From positions 1,364,001-1,428,000 of the forward strand of contig WBMV01000852.1 in assembly GCA_013396655.1 (NCBI GenBank): a stretch of 64,000 nucleotides of DNA, read 5' to 3'. Shown here in pieces: positions 37,921-51,705 of the stretch. Within the stretch, counting starts at the first letter, position 1. Every line of letters begins with the position of its first letter. This DNA is from Campylorhamphus procurvoides (taxonomy: Eukaryota; Chordata; Aves; Passeriformes; Dendrocolaptidae). The position numbers and the translations under genes are program-made. The notes beneath the pieces are model-generated. The model made no database searches. It was not told the origin of the DNA and saw nothing but the letters and a program-made list of their open reading frames with translations.

Positions 37921-40900
37921 AACTTCGGCCAAGAGTTTTGTTTCCCTTCCTCTAACTTCTGGCAGTCTCTGAACAATGAGGCTTCAGTGTCATTCCTTCT
38001 CCTGAACCAGCTGCAACTCATCATATGATAATCCCATCTTCAATTTCTAAATCCATCCTTTTCAGTGCACATTTCCTCACGTTAAGTCACTTATTTGCCT
38101 GTGGCTCCCTGTTCTTCCAGACTTTCCCAAGACTTGCTCTCTTAATATTCAGTGTGTGCTTTTTCCACAGGGCATTAAATAAATTGTTCCCATCCCTCTT
38201 AACATTTTAGAGACACAAACACATACACGTGGCCTAAGATGTATGTTCTAACCCACATGCTATACTAAAATTCTGCCAAGTTCCACTTTTTCAATCTCTG
38301 ATGCGTAGGGGGGAAAAAGTGTTAAATCAGATGTAAAAAAATTTTATATTCTCCTATGGTGAGAAGTTTCATGCCAAAATTTAACACAGGATGCACAAAC
38401 TTTTATAGTTATGTTAAGAAAGCTGTGAAAATAACTTTTTTCCTGATGAAGACAGGGAAACACTGACTGTCTTGAAATCCTCGTAACTGGTTTGTGTGAA
38501 CCACAGCTAATAGTAGTATCATACAAAGTGATATAAATAATATCCTGTAATAATATATATAATATTAATATAAGCTACATAGTTACATATGAATATAGCA
38601 AAATCAAACAGATTTATAAGGAAATTGAAAGAATTCAGAATTTCCATTTCAAATCCAGCTCTTTCATTTTACCTCTACATTCCTGCTCTTTTGTTAACAG
38701 ATAGCATGCTCTAATTTCAAATTCTTGCAATGCCAAAGTAGAATGGAAGAGACATGATGCAAGGAAGAAGAAATACTGATTCAAGTCATATGTACAACTG
38801 AAACACATCAAGTAAAATTTTTAAAGTTTTCAAATCCCTATTTCTGGTTTTTATTATTTACATTTTATGGGGAAATTGTTTTAAAACCAAATCCAGGTTT
38901 CAGAAGTTAAGTCTATTGATTTTAGCAAAATACCCAGTAGACTCTTTAGTGTATCTAACTGGTGTGCTTGTCTGAGTGTGCATGGGGCATATCGAGATGC
39001 AGAAAATACCTGTAAATCCAGACTTTAAAAACACTTTTCTAAGAATCACAGAAAAATTGATATTCTACTATTCCATGAAGTAGACGTTATTCACTTTTCA
39101 CCTCTGGGAAGTGAACAAAAATTTAAAATTCTCCAACAGTGCCACTGACATCCTGCTGAACTAACCCACATATCCAGAGGCCAAGGTATTGCAACTGCAT
39201 CTCTGGAGAATCTCTACTGCTGTACCATCTGCTACAGGCAGAAATTCAACCAGAGCAACACTCAGTACCTTGATACAGCAGAGATACCTAGGAAGGGAAT
39301 TTCATTCTGCAGTTTTTTCCACATAGTTAATGAGCAGTTACATAATCAACCTTCAATTCTATTTATCATCAGGCTATAAATGGCTGCATTTGCATTTATA
39401 TCTATAAATCGACTCTATCAGTATTTTTATTCCATAAAAATGAAAGAAAAGCAAGCCCAACTCTAAAAGTCACTATATTTTCAGACTTACCTAGTGTGAT
39501 GTAGGTGGCACACAGAGCAATAGCATCAGGAGATTTAAGTGCTACACAAACCATACATCAAATCTCCACACAGCACTTTCCACTTACTTGCATATGGCCA
39601 TTGCTTGTGTATCAGAAAACAATACTTGTTGTTTAAAACATCCACTGCTGGTGGAATTCCACCTTGTCTAAGGAAACAGTGTGCCCTGAAGACTCCACTA
39701 AACCCATCACAGCCCCACCTGTCAGGTGGCTGAAGGGGCTCTCTGGGGCAGCCTGCAGCTGGAGAGGCTTACAGCTCACAAACGCTGCCAGGACCAGCAA
39801 ACAGCAAGGAGAAGACAGTTCATTTTACAAAAACTTAATGGAGTGTATGGCCCTGGGTACTTAATATAAGCACTGTCAAGGCATCTAAGCAAAAAGTCTC
39901 AGTTGTCACTGCTGACAAGCTCAGCAGAATTATTTGTCACACCAGAATAGATAAGAGACCAGTAGAGTGGTGTATGGCCAGATGCCCATCCAGCTCCACA
40001 CTGCAATCCCAGACAGCAGGCATGTGGCTCCCTCCAACACAATGGCAGTACAAGGTAATCCTTCTAGAAGGCAGTGTGATTAAAACATTATTCTTCTATA
40101 TTAACTACATTGTCATCCTTTTTGCTCAGTGTTTTATCTCTTTTAATTAAGTAGCCTCTGACTTCTCCTTCATATTTTTGAAAAAAGGCAGAATGCCCTG
40201 AAAAACTCTCCAGGTCATTAGCTAGCATCGTTCATGTCATCAATATGTCAAATTAACCAGCTAAAGAATTAACCTGATATACCTGTTCTACAATATAAAA
40301 GCTTTCATCTGGATATTTCTTCTAGCCCTATCAAAAAACAATCATTTATTATCTTTCAGCACATGTGTACTCATTCACAAATACTTCCAAAAAGCTAATT
40401 CTTCCCCCACTGGTGTTCACACATCAAACCTCTCATTACCTCTCAGAGCACTGGATGTAGACAGTCTTCTTAAGGATATATATCATCCTTCTACACAAAG
40501 AAACACAACCTTAAAATTCTATTATTACTCATGATAGAAGAGAAATGAATGTTTTTAATTTACCAGTATTTACTCTGCAAAACCACATTGATATTAGCAC
40601 TGAACAACTGTAATCACAAAGGTACAGATTCTCCTACAAACTCATCAATTACCTGAACAGCAAATAAAAATTGTTCAAAGTCATCAGTCAAGGACCACAA
40701 AAAACCTACTTTGCACAGAAGCCAGGCAGTTATATCTCATGCACAGGTGTTGATCCAGTCCTAATATCTATTATACAACCTAAAATACATTTATTTCATT
40801 TATAACTCTACTACTGTGTTGCACTACCACAGACTTCATAACATCATTTTCTGTTCCATCAGCCTGCTGCAGCTCATCAAATCTAATATGTGAGTTATTT

Positions 40901-41438
40901 TGGACAAATATCTTTTTATGGAATGATTCTTGGCAATAATGCACAGTAGAGATCAGGTTCTCAATAAAGGCCTCCTGATGTTAACATAATGCAATAACAG
41001 CATCACTAATTCACATCCAACATCACTGCCCAATGAATTCACATCCAGACATCTGGGCTTTTTCAGTGGCCTGCCAGACAAACGTAGGTGGGTCTGTATT
41101 CTCTGTGCTCCTGTTCATAGCCCTTGCCTGCCTGGTGTACTTATAAAATAAGCCCTACAGATGATGCAATTTCTCTTCTGTTTATATAACACCTTGTAAA
41201 AATAGGGGCCTACACTGGACTATGCCAAGTACTCTGGTTTTGCCAATACCTACAAATATTTAAGCCTTTATTATGAAAGCATATACTGTCAAGGAGTGTT
41301 TCTGAGAATGTATAGAAGTAGGCTATAAATCTATAATTATTCAGGATCATTGCAATCAATTCGTTGTCTGATATGGAAGACCATGAAGTACCAAGAAACA
41401 TTATTAGATTATAGTATTTCTTCTTCAAATTGCAAGAG
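37921..41438. other. Non-coding unique DNA
   Basis: No gene or repeat family is recognised. A TAATAATATATATAATATT-like AT tract lies near 38549-38570. A short direct repeat AATTCACATCCA occurs at about 41009 and 41037. Confidence 0.65.
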
Positions 41439-41674
41439 AGTTAGGGTTAGATGAGATATTAATAAGTTCTTTACTGTGAGGGTGATGAGGCCCTGGCACA
41501 GGGTGCCCAGAGAAGCTGTGGCTGCCCCATCCCTAGAAGTGTCCAAGGCCAGGTTGGACAGGGCTTGGAGCAACCTGGGCTAGTGGAAGGTGTCCCTGTC
41601 CCTGGCAGGGGGGATGGAACGAGAGGATCTTTAAGGTCTCTTCCAAGACAACCCATTCAGTGATTCTATGATTG
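41439..41674 (+). mobile_element. CR1 LINE 3' fragment with intact tail
   Basis: Sense-oriented CR1 3' end: a GATGAGATATTAATAAGTTC block, TTTACTGTGAGGGTGATGAG (41471-41490), GGCACAGGGTGCCCAGAGAA, GCTGTGGCTGCCCCATCC, CAGGTTGGACAGGGCTTGG and GCAACCTGGGCTAGTGGAAG. It then has the GGTCTCTTCCAAGACAACCC block and the characteristic GTGATTCTATGATTGT tail. It is 5'-truncated and about 236 bp long. It is collinear with the reverse complement of the copy at 7736-8151, so the two are the same broad subfamily in opposite orientations. Confidence 0.95.
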
Positions 41675-43057
41675 TAGATTATCCATGATGATACTCAAGA
41701 CTGAGGGGGATGTGGAATGAGTACCACTTACACTGTTCTCCCTTTGGAATGAAGCAGCCTAAGGCAGTAGCACTAACAAGGCCTTATGCTCATAATATCA
41801 CACCATAATTCTTTATGAAGGTTTTGTAAAGTTATTTACAACCAGATATGGTCAAACACTGATATATGCACAATTTTCAGTATGTGGCATTTATAAGTAA
41901 CCAATCTGTCATTCACAAAAGGGTTGATGCCTAGTCTGAAAATAAGCTTCTATAAAGAATGCATTTTGCAGCAACTCTCTTGACCCATTCTTAACTTATT
42001 AACACTGGCAACCATTAGCCCACAAACTACGTAAACTGCAGATCTATGCAAATGCAAACAAATCATTTGACAGAGTTCTGCAAAAGAAATGTAACAGCGT
42101 AAGTGTGAAGTGCCAAATCTCGTTTAGTCAACATAAAGCACATTAATTTCCCTTCAGACAGATCTCTCACTCAAAGTTTTAAGAAAAGAATCTTAGGGAA
42201 GAATGAAGTAGTAGCAAGAAATGAAGTAATAACACAGTCACAGTCAAGTTAAAATGGCTTGTCAGACAGGGATGAGAACGGAACTGTAGGACAGAAAATA
42301 AGCAGAACGAGGTGAGGCTACAAATGCTGTACAAATGCTAGTTTTGCTCATTTGCTCCTGCCACCTTTTGCCTTTTATCCAGGGCCCAAACCTGGACTGT
42401 CTGATGGCATGAAACAGTGCCACTTCTTGGGTGCAGTCCTGGAACCTGCAACATGCAATGAGATCACTGCTGGATGTGATACACACACTTTGCCACATTA
42501 TTTCCTAGTCAATGAAATGGTCCCAGGACCCCCAAGGCAATTCTTTCCCACGCTAGTTTTCAAGGACAAACACACATTTCTTGTAATCTTCTTCCACACA
42601 AATGCACTAGAAGGTGCAATTATTGAAAGTTAGCAAGAAAGGGAAAAGCACAAATGAATAAAATTCAGCTAAAAGCATCATTATCTAGTCTTCAATTTGA
42701 CATTATTAAATTTAGGAGTTTATGATTGTTTCAAGTTAAAGTAAAAAAAAGGAAACTTCAGCGCATCACCTTATCACACAAGGACTTCCACACAACCACT
42801 GAATATTTCCATATTATTTCTTGCACACTGTAGGAGAGCAACAAAGTTTTTGCTTTCTCTACAGTAAGGAAGTACATATTCCAAAGATGAGGCCTAACAA
42901 ACAGATTACTACACATTATTTATCTACAAACAAATAAACATGCAAATTTTCATACAGCTACAGAGGCAGGCCAAGAAACTTCTTTAAAAAAAACAACAAC
43001 AACAAAAACCCAGTAACAACACAACAGAACAAACAAAAGAACTACAAAAATAAACAT
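41675..43057. other. Non-coding DNA with A/C-rich end
   Basis: No gene is supported. The last about 70 bases (42986-43053) form an A-rich, CAA-repeat-like tract that abuts the next CR1. Confidence 0.65.
42986..43053. repeat. A-rich (CAA)n-like tract
   Basis: An A run leads into four CAA units and then further AAC/ACAA words with few G or T. It lies immediately upstream of the 5'-truncated end of a plus-strand CR1. Confidence 0.85.
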
Positions 43058-43216
43058 TCCCAGGGTGGTTGAGTCACCATCCCTGGAGAGATTTAAAAGT
43101 CATGTGGATGTGGCACTTGGGAACATGGATTAGGGGTGGCCTTGGCAGCATAGGATTAATGGAGGGACTCTGATCTTAGAGGTCTTTTCCAACCTAAATG
43201 ATTCTGGGATTCATGA
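43058..43216 (+). mobile_element. CR1 LINE 3' fragment
   Basis: Sense CR1 tail: CCAGGGTGGTTGAGTCACCA (43060-43079), TCCCTGGAGAGATTTAAAAG, the GTGGATGTGGCACTTGGGAAC block, the AGGATTAATGGAGGGACTC block, CTTAGAGGTCTTTTCCAACC and TAAATGATTCTGGGATTCAT. About 160 bp remain. It shares its body with the copy at 59787-60185. Confidence 0.95.
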
Positions 43217-46200
43217 CCAAGAAGGAGCTGTACTGATAAAGTAAAGCTCAATGCTATGGGGACACTGTACTAAGTTGTGGCATCACAAAATATTGTGAAT
43301 TTGAAGAATCAAGGCCAGGGGAGCAGAAGGAGATAAAATTAAACAGAAAAAAAATTAGAATGAATAAGGCAACGGTGAATACAGTAAAGACAGATGCTTG
43401 CTAGGTCACACTGTGCAAAGAGCTTTACAAGTGAGCAGCTCACCTACCTCATGGGCGCTCAAAGGACCTAAAAAGACAGCATAGACAGCATTGGCTTTCG
43501 TTAGCTCACACTCTCAAAAAAGTTCTGTCACTACACGTGCAGCAAATTGTGTTTTAAATGCAGTTAATCAGCCATACAATGAGAAATGAGAGGAACAGCC
43601 ATAAAAATGAATGCAAGCATTTCAAAAGTATTTTTTCATAATGCTGGTTTTGGAGAGGGCTTATGGTTATTTTTTTTCCACTGATAAGTGAGTTCCTCCC
43701 TACCAATTTAGCCAACCAGTTAACAATGTTATATCATACTTCCTAAGGAGATACCATTAACTCAATATCACAGACCAAGAGAGGAGATTAAAACATCCTA
43801 ATTACAGAGAAATGCATAACATCAAATGGGTAAAGACAACGACATAATTGAATGGAAAATTAAGAAGGTTAAACCACTAACAATTTAATCAAAACCAAAG
43901 TAACAAAATAAGCATAAAATTACAAATTACAAGACAACAAATTGATTTTTTTAAAAAACCTTCAGATTTTTGTCTTGTACAAACACAAAAGTCCAAAATA
44001 AGATAGGCTTTGTCAGTGAAGAATCAATGCATATTTATGAACTTTCTGGTCCATCCAGTTTTCCCTAAAAGCTTCAAAGTGAGGATTTTGGGGTATTTAT
44101 TCTGAACCACTTAGTGAGCTTGCCCTGCAAGATTTGAAGAAGTATGTTGGTGCAAACAAAGCACGACATGCTGACCACATCATGGAAACAGCAAAGCTCC
44201 CTCTAGACAGCATTGCAATAGATCTTCAATTGGTAAAGAAACGAGGTCTTAGCATTTAAACCTTTTGCTGCAGGCTGGTGAAATAACAGCACAGTTCCAT
44301 TTACACAGTGAAAGGAGAACATTCCACCTTCAGGACCTTCATTCCATGCTGGAACACATAGACAAGCTGGTTGTACTGGAGTCACAAGTGAGAAAACTGC
44401 TTTTGACCAGGAGATAGTATCAGGTTGCAGCAGCAGGGCCATTCTGCAATGGCAGGCCACAGCATGGCTGCATTATCCCACCCTAAAGATCCTCTCACTG
44501 ACTCTGCTCAGCCTGGCACACCAAAGGGAAGTGAGCCCAGGGCAGGTTCTCCTCACCACTTGCCTGCAGGATGATCCCCTGGCAAAGAGCACTAGGAAAG
44601 ATCAAAGCTGAATGGATCATCTGAAATCCCTTGTCAGTGTCCCACATCTCATCCCAAATCTCACAAATTCATAATTACTTGAGCATCAGGAGACAAGAGA
44701 GGAGGAATGGCTTACCTGAAAAATGAGAAAGCAGTAACTACAGCAGGTAATTTCCTCCACATTTCACTATCCCAGTGATTTCTGAGCTTTAATCATTGAT
44801 CTTCTTGCCTAACATCTGCCATCCAAAAAAAAATGCTTAACCTAGAAAGGAATTTTTAATACTGGCTCCTTGTGGGACCAAACTGATACATTTTAGCCAA
44901 TTTCTTTCTAATAAATGCAATGATTTTAATCAAATTTGTTCAGAGGAGAGAAGATTAGTTAAAGAAGAGAAGTAACTGAAACATTAAATTAAGGTATCAC
45001 TGGGAATTAAAAATTTAATTTTCTGCTATTATCAGTGGTATATTATGAATAAAGAACACACAATATGCAATTAATATGCAGCACAATATGAACAGCATTT
45101 GAGAAAAATGAATTTGATATGTAGGACAAAAAGGAGATGAATTCTTAAACCCAATCCAATTTGCTTTACTCTGTTCAGTTTTCCCATGGGCATCTATTTA
45201 AATATTTCCAGGTATGGGAAAAGTCACTACTAAATTCTGAGATATTTTAAGGTGATTACTGTTCATAAAAGGCAACCTGGTATATTTCCTATACAAATCA
45301 AGGCACTACTTCTGTAAGCCTGTTTTTGTTTGAGCAGATAGCTGCTTCCCAAATGGAGCTCCATGGAAAGGAAGAGGACAAAACCCAGCAGTTTCTAAGT
45401 CAAACAGCAGAATTATGCCCCTAATTAAAATGTTAAAATATTCTTAAAACTTAGTATAAACTCCCAGGTTATCTAAGGTTATAATGTGCTACTCAGGATC
45501 ACTAACCAATGCACAAAACTACATTTTCCTAAGCCACTCAGTGTTCTGTGTATGGATATTTTGAGAGAGAAGAGAGGAAGCAATGTCCTCTCAGACAAGC
45601 AGTACCCTTCCCCTGTAGGTATCAAGAAGAGGAATAGGAAAAGTATCCAGAAAATAAGACGAATACACAGCATGTTACAGAATGCCTATTTGATTTAAAG
45701 GCATTTACATTTATACTTAGTTGAAATTACTTTTATTCCATCCAGACAATTGAGACACTGCCAATTTACTTGACTTCGGCATTTTTTGTGTAACACTAAT
45801 ATTGCCAAGGATTTAATTAAGTTTTTCTTAGCTCACCCTGATTACCACATAGGTTTTGAATTCACAGGTATTTGAAACCCTTCAGAAAACATATAGCCAA
45901 TATAAAGGTTCCTTTTATTGCCCCTTGACTCCACTCAGGTGCAACAGTGCATAAAACAAGCCAAGTGCAGGTGGCATGGGCACATTCAGGCTTTGTGGTG
46001 TGCCTGGGAGCCTGTTTTCAGATTCTTTAATTTTCCCTTTTCTATCCCTTCAATTTTTCTCCTCCCCAGGCAACCAGATTCTTTAAGCACACTGCAGCTC
46101 AAACAAAAACTGTATACATGGAGTCCTGTCTTGTAAATTAAATATATAGGTAATGAAAGAGTCAGTCCACTAGAGTCCTCCAAACCTCATAGAATCACAA

Positions 46201-49200
46201 CAGTCAACTCTACATAAATGTTAAGGTTTGAGATTTTTTTTTGTTCAATAAGGTAAACCAACGTTACTTTCATGCTTACATGAAACCAGTATTTTTTCAT
46301 CAGTTTTTCTAAACATATTTGTTTTATCCATCCAGTTTAATTGAACAAATTGACAATTATCTGCTTATTCCATATTATCTATAGACATTTCATTTCTAAC
46401 AAATCCTGTTTCATGCCTCTTGAAATGCATTCAGCTGAACATTCGTTTTTGACAACCAGCATTTTTAGAGGGTAAATGTGGTCACCCAGTTCTACACTGC
46501 ACAGGCCAAAGAATCTAACTCAGCAATTTCGCATTGAGCCCACATGCATCTGGCTGAGCTAGATCACATATTTTGGAGTGATAGACAACCTTGATTTAAA
46601 TATTCAAACCAACAGCAAACCATAACTTGGTTAATTTATGTTAATTTATGTTTTGGATTTCTCTGCCTACAGCTGTGACCTTCCTAGTCACAAAACTATT
46701 GGACTCATTTCTTCCACACACTTAGCACACATAAGTTGAGTTTCCAACTTATTCCTAAGGTTCAAGCATTTGATAAATCCTCTCCATTTCTAAAGACACT
46801 TGTTACTTCCCATCAGTTCTGAGGGCTGATAATGGACCCAAATTTTCTTAGATGCAAAAGGAAACATAGCAAGACACTTAGAGCTATCAAACAAGTTCTG
46901 TAAACTGGCTTATTTATCCACAAAGAAATAACACGCAGCAAAAGCAGAAAGTGTTGAATACCACTCACTGCCAAAGGTGTGCTGGGAGATCCTTCCTTAT
47001 GAGTACTGTTGCAGCTCAGAAATCAATAATTCTGTACTTAAGCTCCTCAAGTCATAATATTACATCTCATGCATCAAACTTCTTTATACTGACAACAAAG
47101 ATTATGCAATTTCAAGAATCTCATCAACAGTTTTCATGGGGGGGCTGTGAAGTCATTTTTTCAGGGGTCGGGTATAGTATACGTTGAGATTTATTAGGAA
47201 AGGAAAAAAAACACCGACATTTGCAAGATTCCAAGCAGGGGGATTTGGGTTTATTTGAAGTTACAAAATCTGTTGCATGGTCTGAAATGAAACTAGAGAC
47301 ACACTTACTTAACAAACCCACACAGCTGGGACAAAAAAGATACGCCTAAAGACCTGTCAGCCCTTGGCAACAGGGACCAAGGTGACACTGACCTCATACA
47401 GTGCAAATGACTTACACAGTTCTGTTCATTAACTTCCAAGTACAGTAGCTTTGGACAATTACCTGTTTCAGGGCTCCCTGGGAGCACCCTGCCATCACTC
47501 TCATTTTGGGTGTGTGCTGAGCCATCAACTAACCAAGTGTCCTCAGACAGGCTGACACACATCTAGTCTTGCCTGTGGTCAGAGATGATCTAATCAAGCA
47601 CAAGAGCAAGAAGCCAAGATAATACTTAAATCATATTACCAAAAGTCTTTCTTGGATCATAAACACCTAAATTAAGGTCCAAAGGAAATCTTTAACAAGA
47701 GAGGAAAAAGAAATCACCTGAAAATAAGTCCTTTATTTTGCTTATATTATCCTGATGTCTTCTGCCAAAAAACAGTCTCCTTTCTTTCATTGCATTATAG
47801 GCATAAACATGTTTATGTACACTCGCTATGTATGTGCTCTTGGGTTAACTCATGCTTTACTCCTCCTCAGAAAAGATAAATAGTTCTGCTTTTTTTAAAA
47901 TACAGGTGAGTGTACACTGAAGAGATATTTTCTTGAGGAAATTACATAGGCCTGAAAACGTCAAAAGCAAATTTTAAGCCATAAAGCTTTTATTTTTTTA
48001 AAGCATTTAGCTATAATTTTCCTTTACCTTATCCCTATCTTCATAACTTCAATTACTTTAGATGATAAAGTTTAAAAGAAAAAAAAGCAGTAAAACAAAG
48101 CAAAAGGCAGCAAAATATTTTCAGTGGTTAAACTCTGCCTCTGACATTGATATTCACACAGGATTTGGTAGTCTAAGAGCAAACAGGAAATCTGGAGATT
48201 AAGAATATTTTTCTAGGCACATTTCAATGAAAAATAGATATATTTTGAGATATTTACTTACTGCTTGACTTTTTAAACTCTTTAGTCCTGTAAAGAGTTC
48301 TAAAGAAGCATGGTGTGTTTAACTGATTAGGCAAAGATACCTGCTTACTCAGTCTAAACACAGTTTAAAACTTTTGCTTAGGAGTTAAGGCCTGTCACAC
48401 AAAACAAATAGGGAATATATTATGGTTTGCGAATAAACCCATACATGGACACTATTTTAAACTACTGAGAAGAGTATTAGTTGGTGTTGCATTCACAATC
48501 CACAAGTGCTACTGCAATGCAAACAAGCACAGATTATGCAGAAAGAAGGACAGGCAGTGATTCCCAAGTATTAATTAGAAACACAAGGGATACGAGAGCA
48601 TAGTGGGGAAAAAAAAATTAATGTGCTGATTGTGAGAAAAAGAGACCTTTTAGAGCAAAGCATCCAGAATAATACTTGCAGTAAAAACAGAAACATGCAG
48701 TTGACAGAATAAATTTGGTACATCTACAGTGCCTACAGAAAGCCTTATTCCATGCAGTTTGATAAGGACATCAAACCATCTTTCTGCAACACAGTACCTA
48801 CAGACTCATCAGGTTTATCACAGGCCAACTGCATTTCCCATAGAAATCAGACAGGGTTTTGTCATTAGAAAGCAACACCAAATTAAAAAGCCAGCTTTAT
48901 TCAGATAAATTGTGCAACTTCTGTAAACTGGTTAACATTCACATCAGTAATAAAAGCACATGTAGTATTTGCTATCTGGATTTTGGGGAAAGATGCAAAC
49001 CAATATATTAATTTGAAATGTTTAAGATGCAAAAGACACTATTAAGTAACAGTTTCCCTCTACTGTTCACTTCTATTGAAGTTCAAAGCCACAAGAGCTT
49101 CAACACAAAATTTCACTTTTTCTGCTAAAATCTTCCATGCACCTTCTATTGTGATGCCTTTTTGAAGCTTCACTCAAACCATAAAACAACCAATAACAAC

Positions 49201-51677
49201 AAAAAAATCAAACCAGGCAAAACTTAGAAATAAATAGTAAATGTACCTGATTCTAATGCAGATGACCACAAATTATAACATCAATTTAACCCCACTAATA
49301 TTAATGAAATGCAATAGAAAAAGTGACAAACATCAAAAACTTCTGTTTGTGTCCTCACATGAGCACGAGCTCAGTACTGGCAAGACAGACCTGTCCAAGA
49401 GCCAGGGAGTCTCATTAGCCCATGTTATTCCCATGCCACTACCTCAGCACAGTACTAAGGCACAAATTCATGCCAGCATGACTTCCAAGCCAAATTTGCT
49501 GTCTGTCAACAACCTGAAGCAGAAACAGGTTTATCAGAGCATCACTGAGTAAGCTCTCCATACTGTAAGTGCTCTGCCATCCTGTCAGAGCACTTGGATC
49601 ACCAGGAGAGAGATGTACAGCTGCACACAGCAGTGATCAACAGATTTGTCCCCTGCTGCTTCAAAGCTGTTACCCAAACCTACAAGTCACCACATCACTG
49701 TGCTCCTTTTCAAGAATGGAACGTAAGAATACAGACTGAAGTGTCTGGATAATTCAATGAAAAGCTGCATTCTTCCTTACTTAAGAGGATCTGCTTAGAG
49801 TATCATCTTACAGAATCCACTGAAAGCCAACAAAAGTAATAAGGTAAAACACTGCCTTTCAGAAAACCATCGATTTGCTCAAATTCAAGCATGCTTTTCA
49901 CTATGAACCCTGTATCGAGCTCCTTCCCAAAACAACAAACAACAGAACTGCTACTTCTCAATCTGAGTTTCAGAAGCAAAAAGATAAGGTGCATGGCTCT
50001 GCCAAACCAATACTGCTGACTCTGTATGGAAGGCATTCACAAACTCTGAGAAAGGATTATAATAAAACAAATACTGCAAAGATTAACAAGCATTCCAGAA
50101 TATTAAAAAAAGAAACATTCGAAACACTCAAGAATTACTGCTTCGCCTTCACTTCCTTCAAAGCCTAGACCACCAGTGTTATGACTCCACGTACACTCAT
50201 GTGGGCAAGGAAAGAAAATCTCAGACCACAAGTGGCTTCAGTGGCTTAGGGAAACTTAACCTGCTGTAAAATTAAGATAAAAAACATAACTCCATTTGAG
50301 TGCTGCCTCAGTTCAATGGTCATTTTGAACTTAGCACATCATACTCTAACACAATCCAGAAAAGGTTCACAGGACCTTTTCCATAGCAGGTAAAAGACCT
50401 GATTTCCATCCATTCCATAATGTTTACAGCATAAACTGATCTCCACATCAATAAGGAACAATAAGGATGATCCATCAAGGACATATGTAAGCAAGCAGCT
50501 TTAGAGTGTTTTATGATGTTACCTCTATTCCAGGTTAATATGAGATCTTTATACTGGTACATTACTGTGTCTGAGGCCACTGGAGTTATACTGCAGCTTC
50601 TTTACCAGACTGCATCATATTTCTTCATAGTTCCTACCTGCTTTCAAATTTAAGCAAACCCCAGGGAATGCAGACGTTCTGTATTTTTGTTGATAGCTTT
50701 GCTGCTCTGCCACCATCTCTCTCAAGAGAGCTTGTTAGGTGTAATACCTCTAAGAAAAGGTTTAGGTAACAGTTTGTTCTAAGTCCTGAGAAGAGTAAAA
50801 ATAATTTTAATTATGTTCTCATTTCCATGCCAGGCCATCTTCTTTAGTATGACATCCAACTATATTCTGCTCTGTAACAGACTTTTGAGAAACAAATGAA
50901 AAAACATCCCCAGCTCCTCAAGCTAGGAAGGCAGTTTTATTTATCCAGCAGTAGGTATGTGAAATGCCTATCATAAAGATACTATAAAAGCAGTTGAACA
51001 GGTATTTCTTATTGCAAAGGGAGACAAGAGAAAAATCTGCAGTGTAGCTTGAAGACAAGTCCTCACAGTTGCATTTGTCAGGCTTCAGCCAATTCTGAAT
51101 ATATATATTCAGTATAGGGAAAACACGAAGGAAAAACAACACAACAAAGAAAGAAAACAGCTTCCTCCATCGGGTTGAAGGAACTAACATTTCTACAGAA
51201 GCTAAAAAACAGGGTGCTCTTGCTTCTTATTGCAAATGTGTTCTCACAAATGTTGCAGAACCACCAAACTATTCAAAACTGAAACGCAAAGTGCCACATC
51301 CAGTTCTGCCTCCAGCCTTTGCTTTATTTCTACTCGTGTCTCAATATGTACTTTTGAGGCAGATTTTTCTGTGTGTTAAGAGGAAGACAACTAATGGATA
51401 GATCAAGAAGTGAACACAAACATAGGAAAGCAAAAAAAAAAAAGAAAAAATAAGATGGGGAAATGTGGAAAACTGTCACATTTTAAAGGAAAAGTTCTAA
51501 AGTGTTTCACCAACGTAACTGTCTTTCACATGAGGTAAATTGAGGTAATGAAATTATATTACCAAAATCCAATCTATCATTTTCTGAATGATATTCACCA
51601 TATAGCTGTTGACTACAATGGAGATAGTACTATCTAGGAAAAAGGATATTTATCTCAAAAAGTCAAAATAGCCAAAA

Positions 51678-51705
51678 TATTTTTACAAAAATATTTGTAA
51701 AAATA
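51678..51705. repeat. Perfect 12-bp-arm AT-rich palindrome
   Basis: TATTTTTACAAA, a 4-base loop (AATA), then the exact reverse complement TTTGTAAAAATA. It is a strong small cruciform candidate of unknown role. Confidence 0.9.

Noticed and set aside
46641..46662. A duplicated GTTAATTTAT(G) word
   Set aside because: A two-copy AT-rich repeat of 11 bp is within chance expectation.
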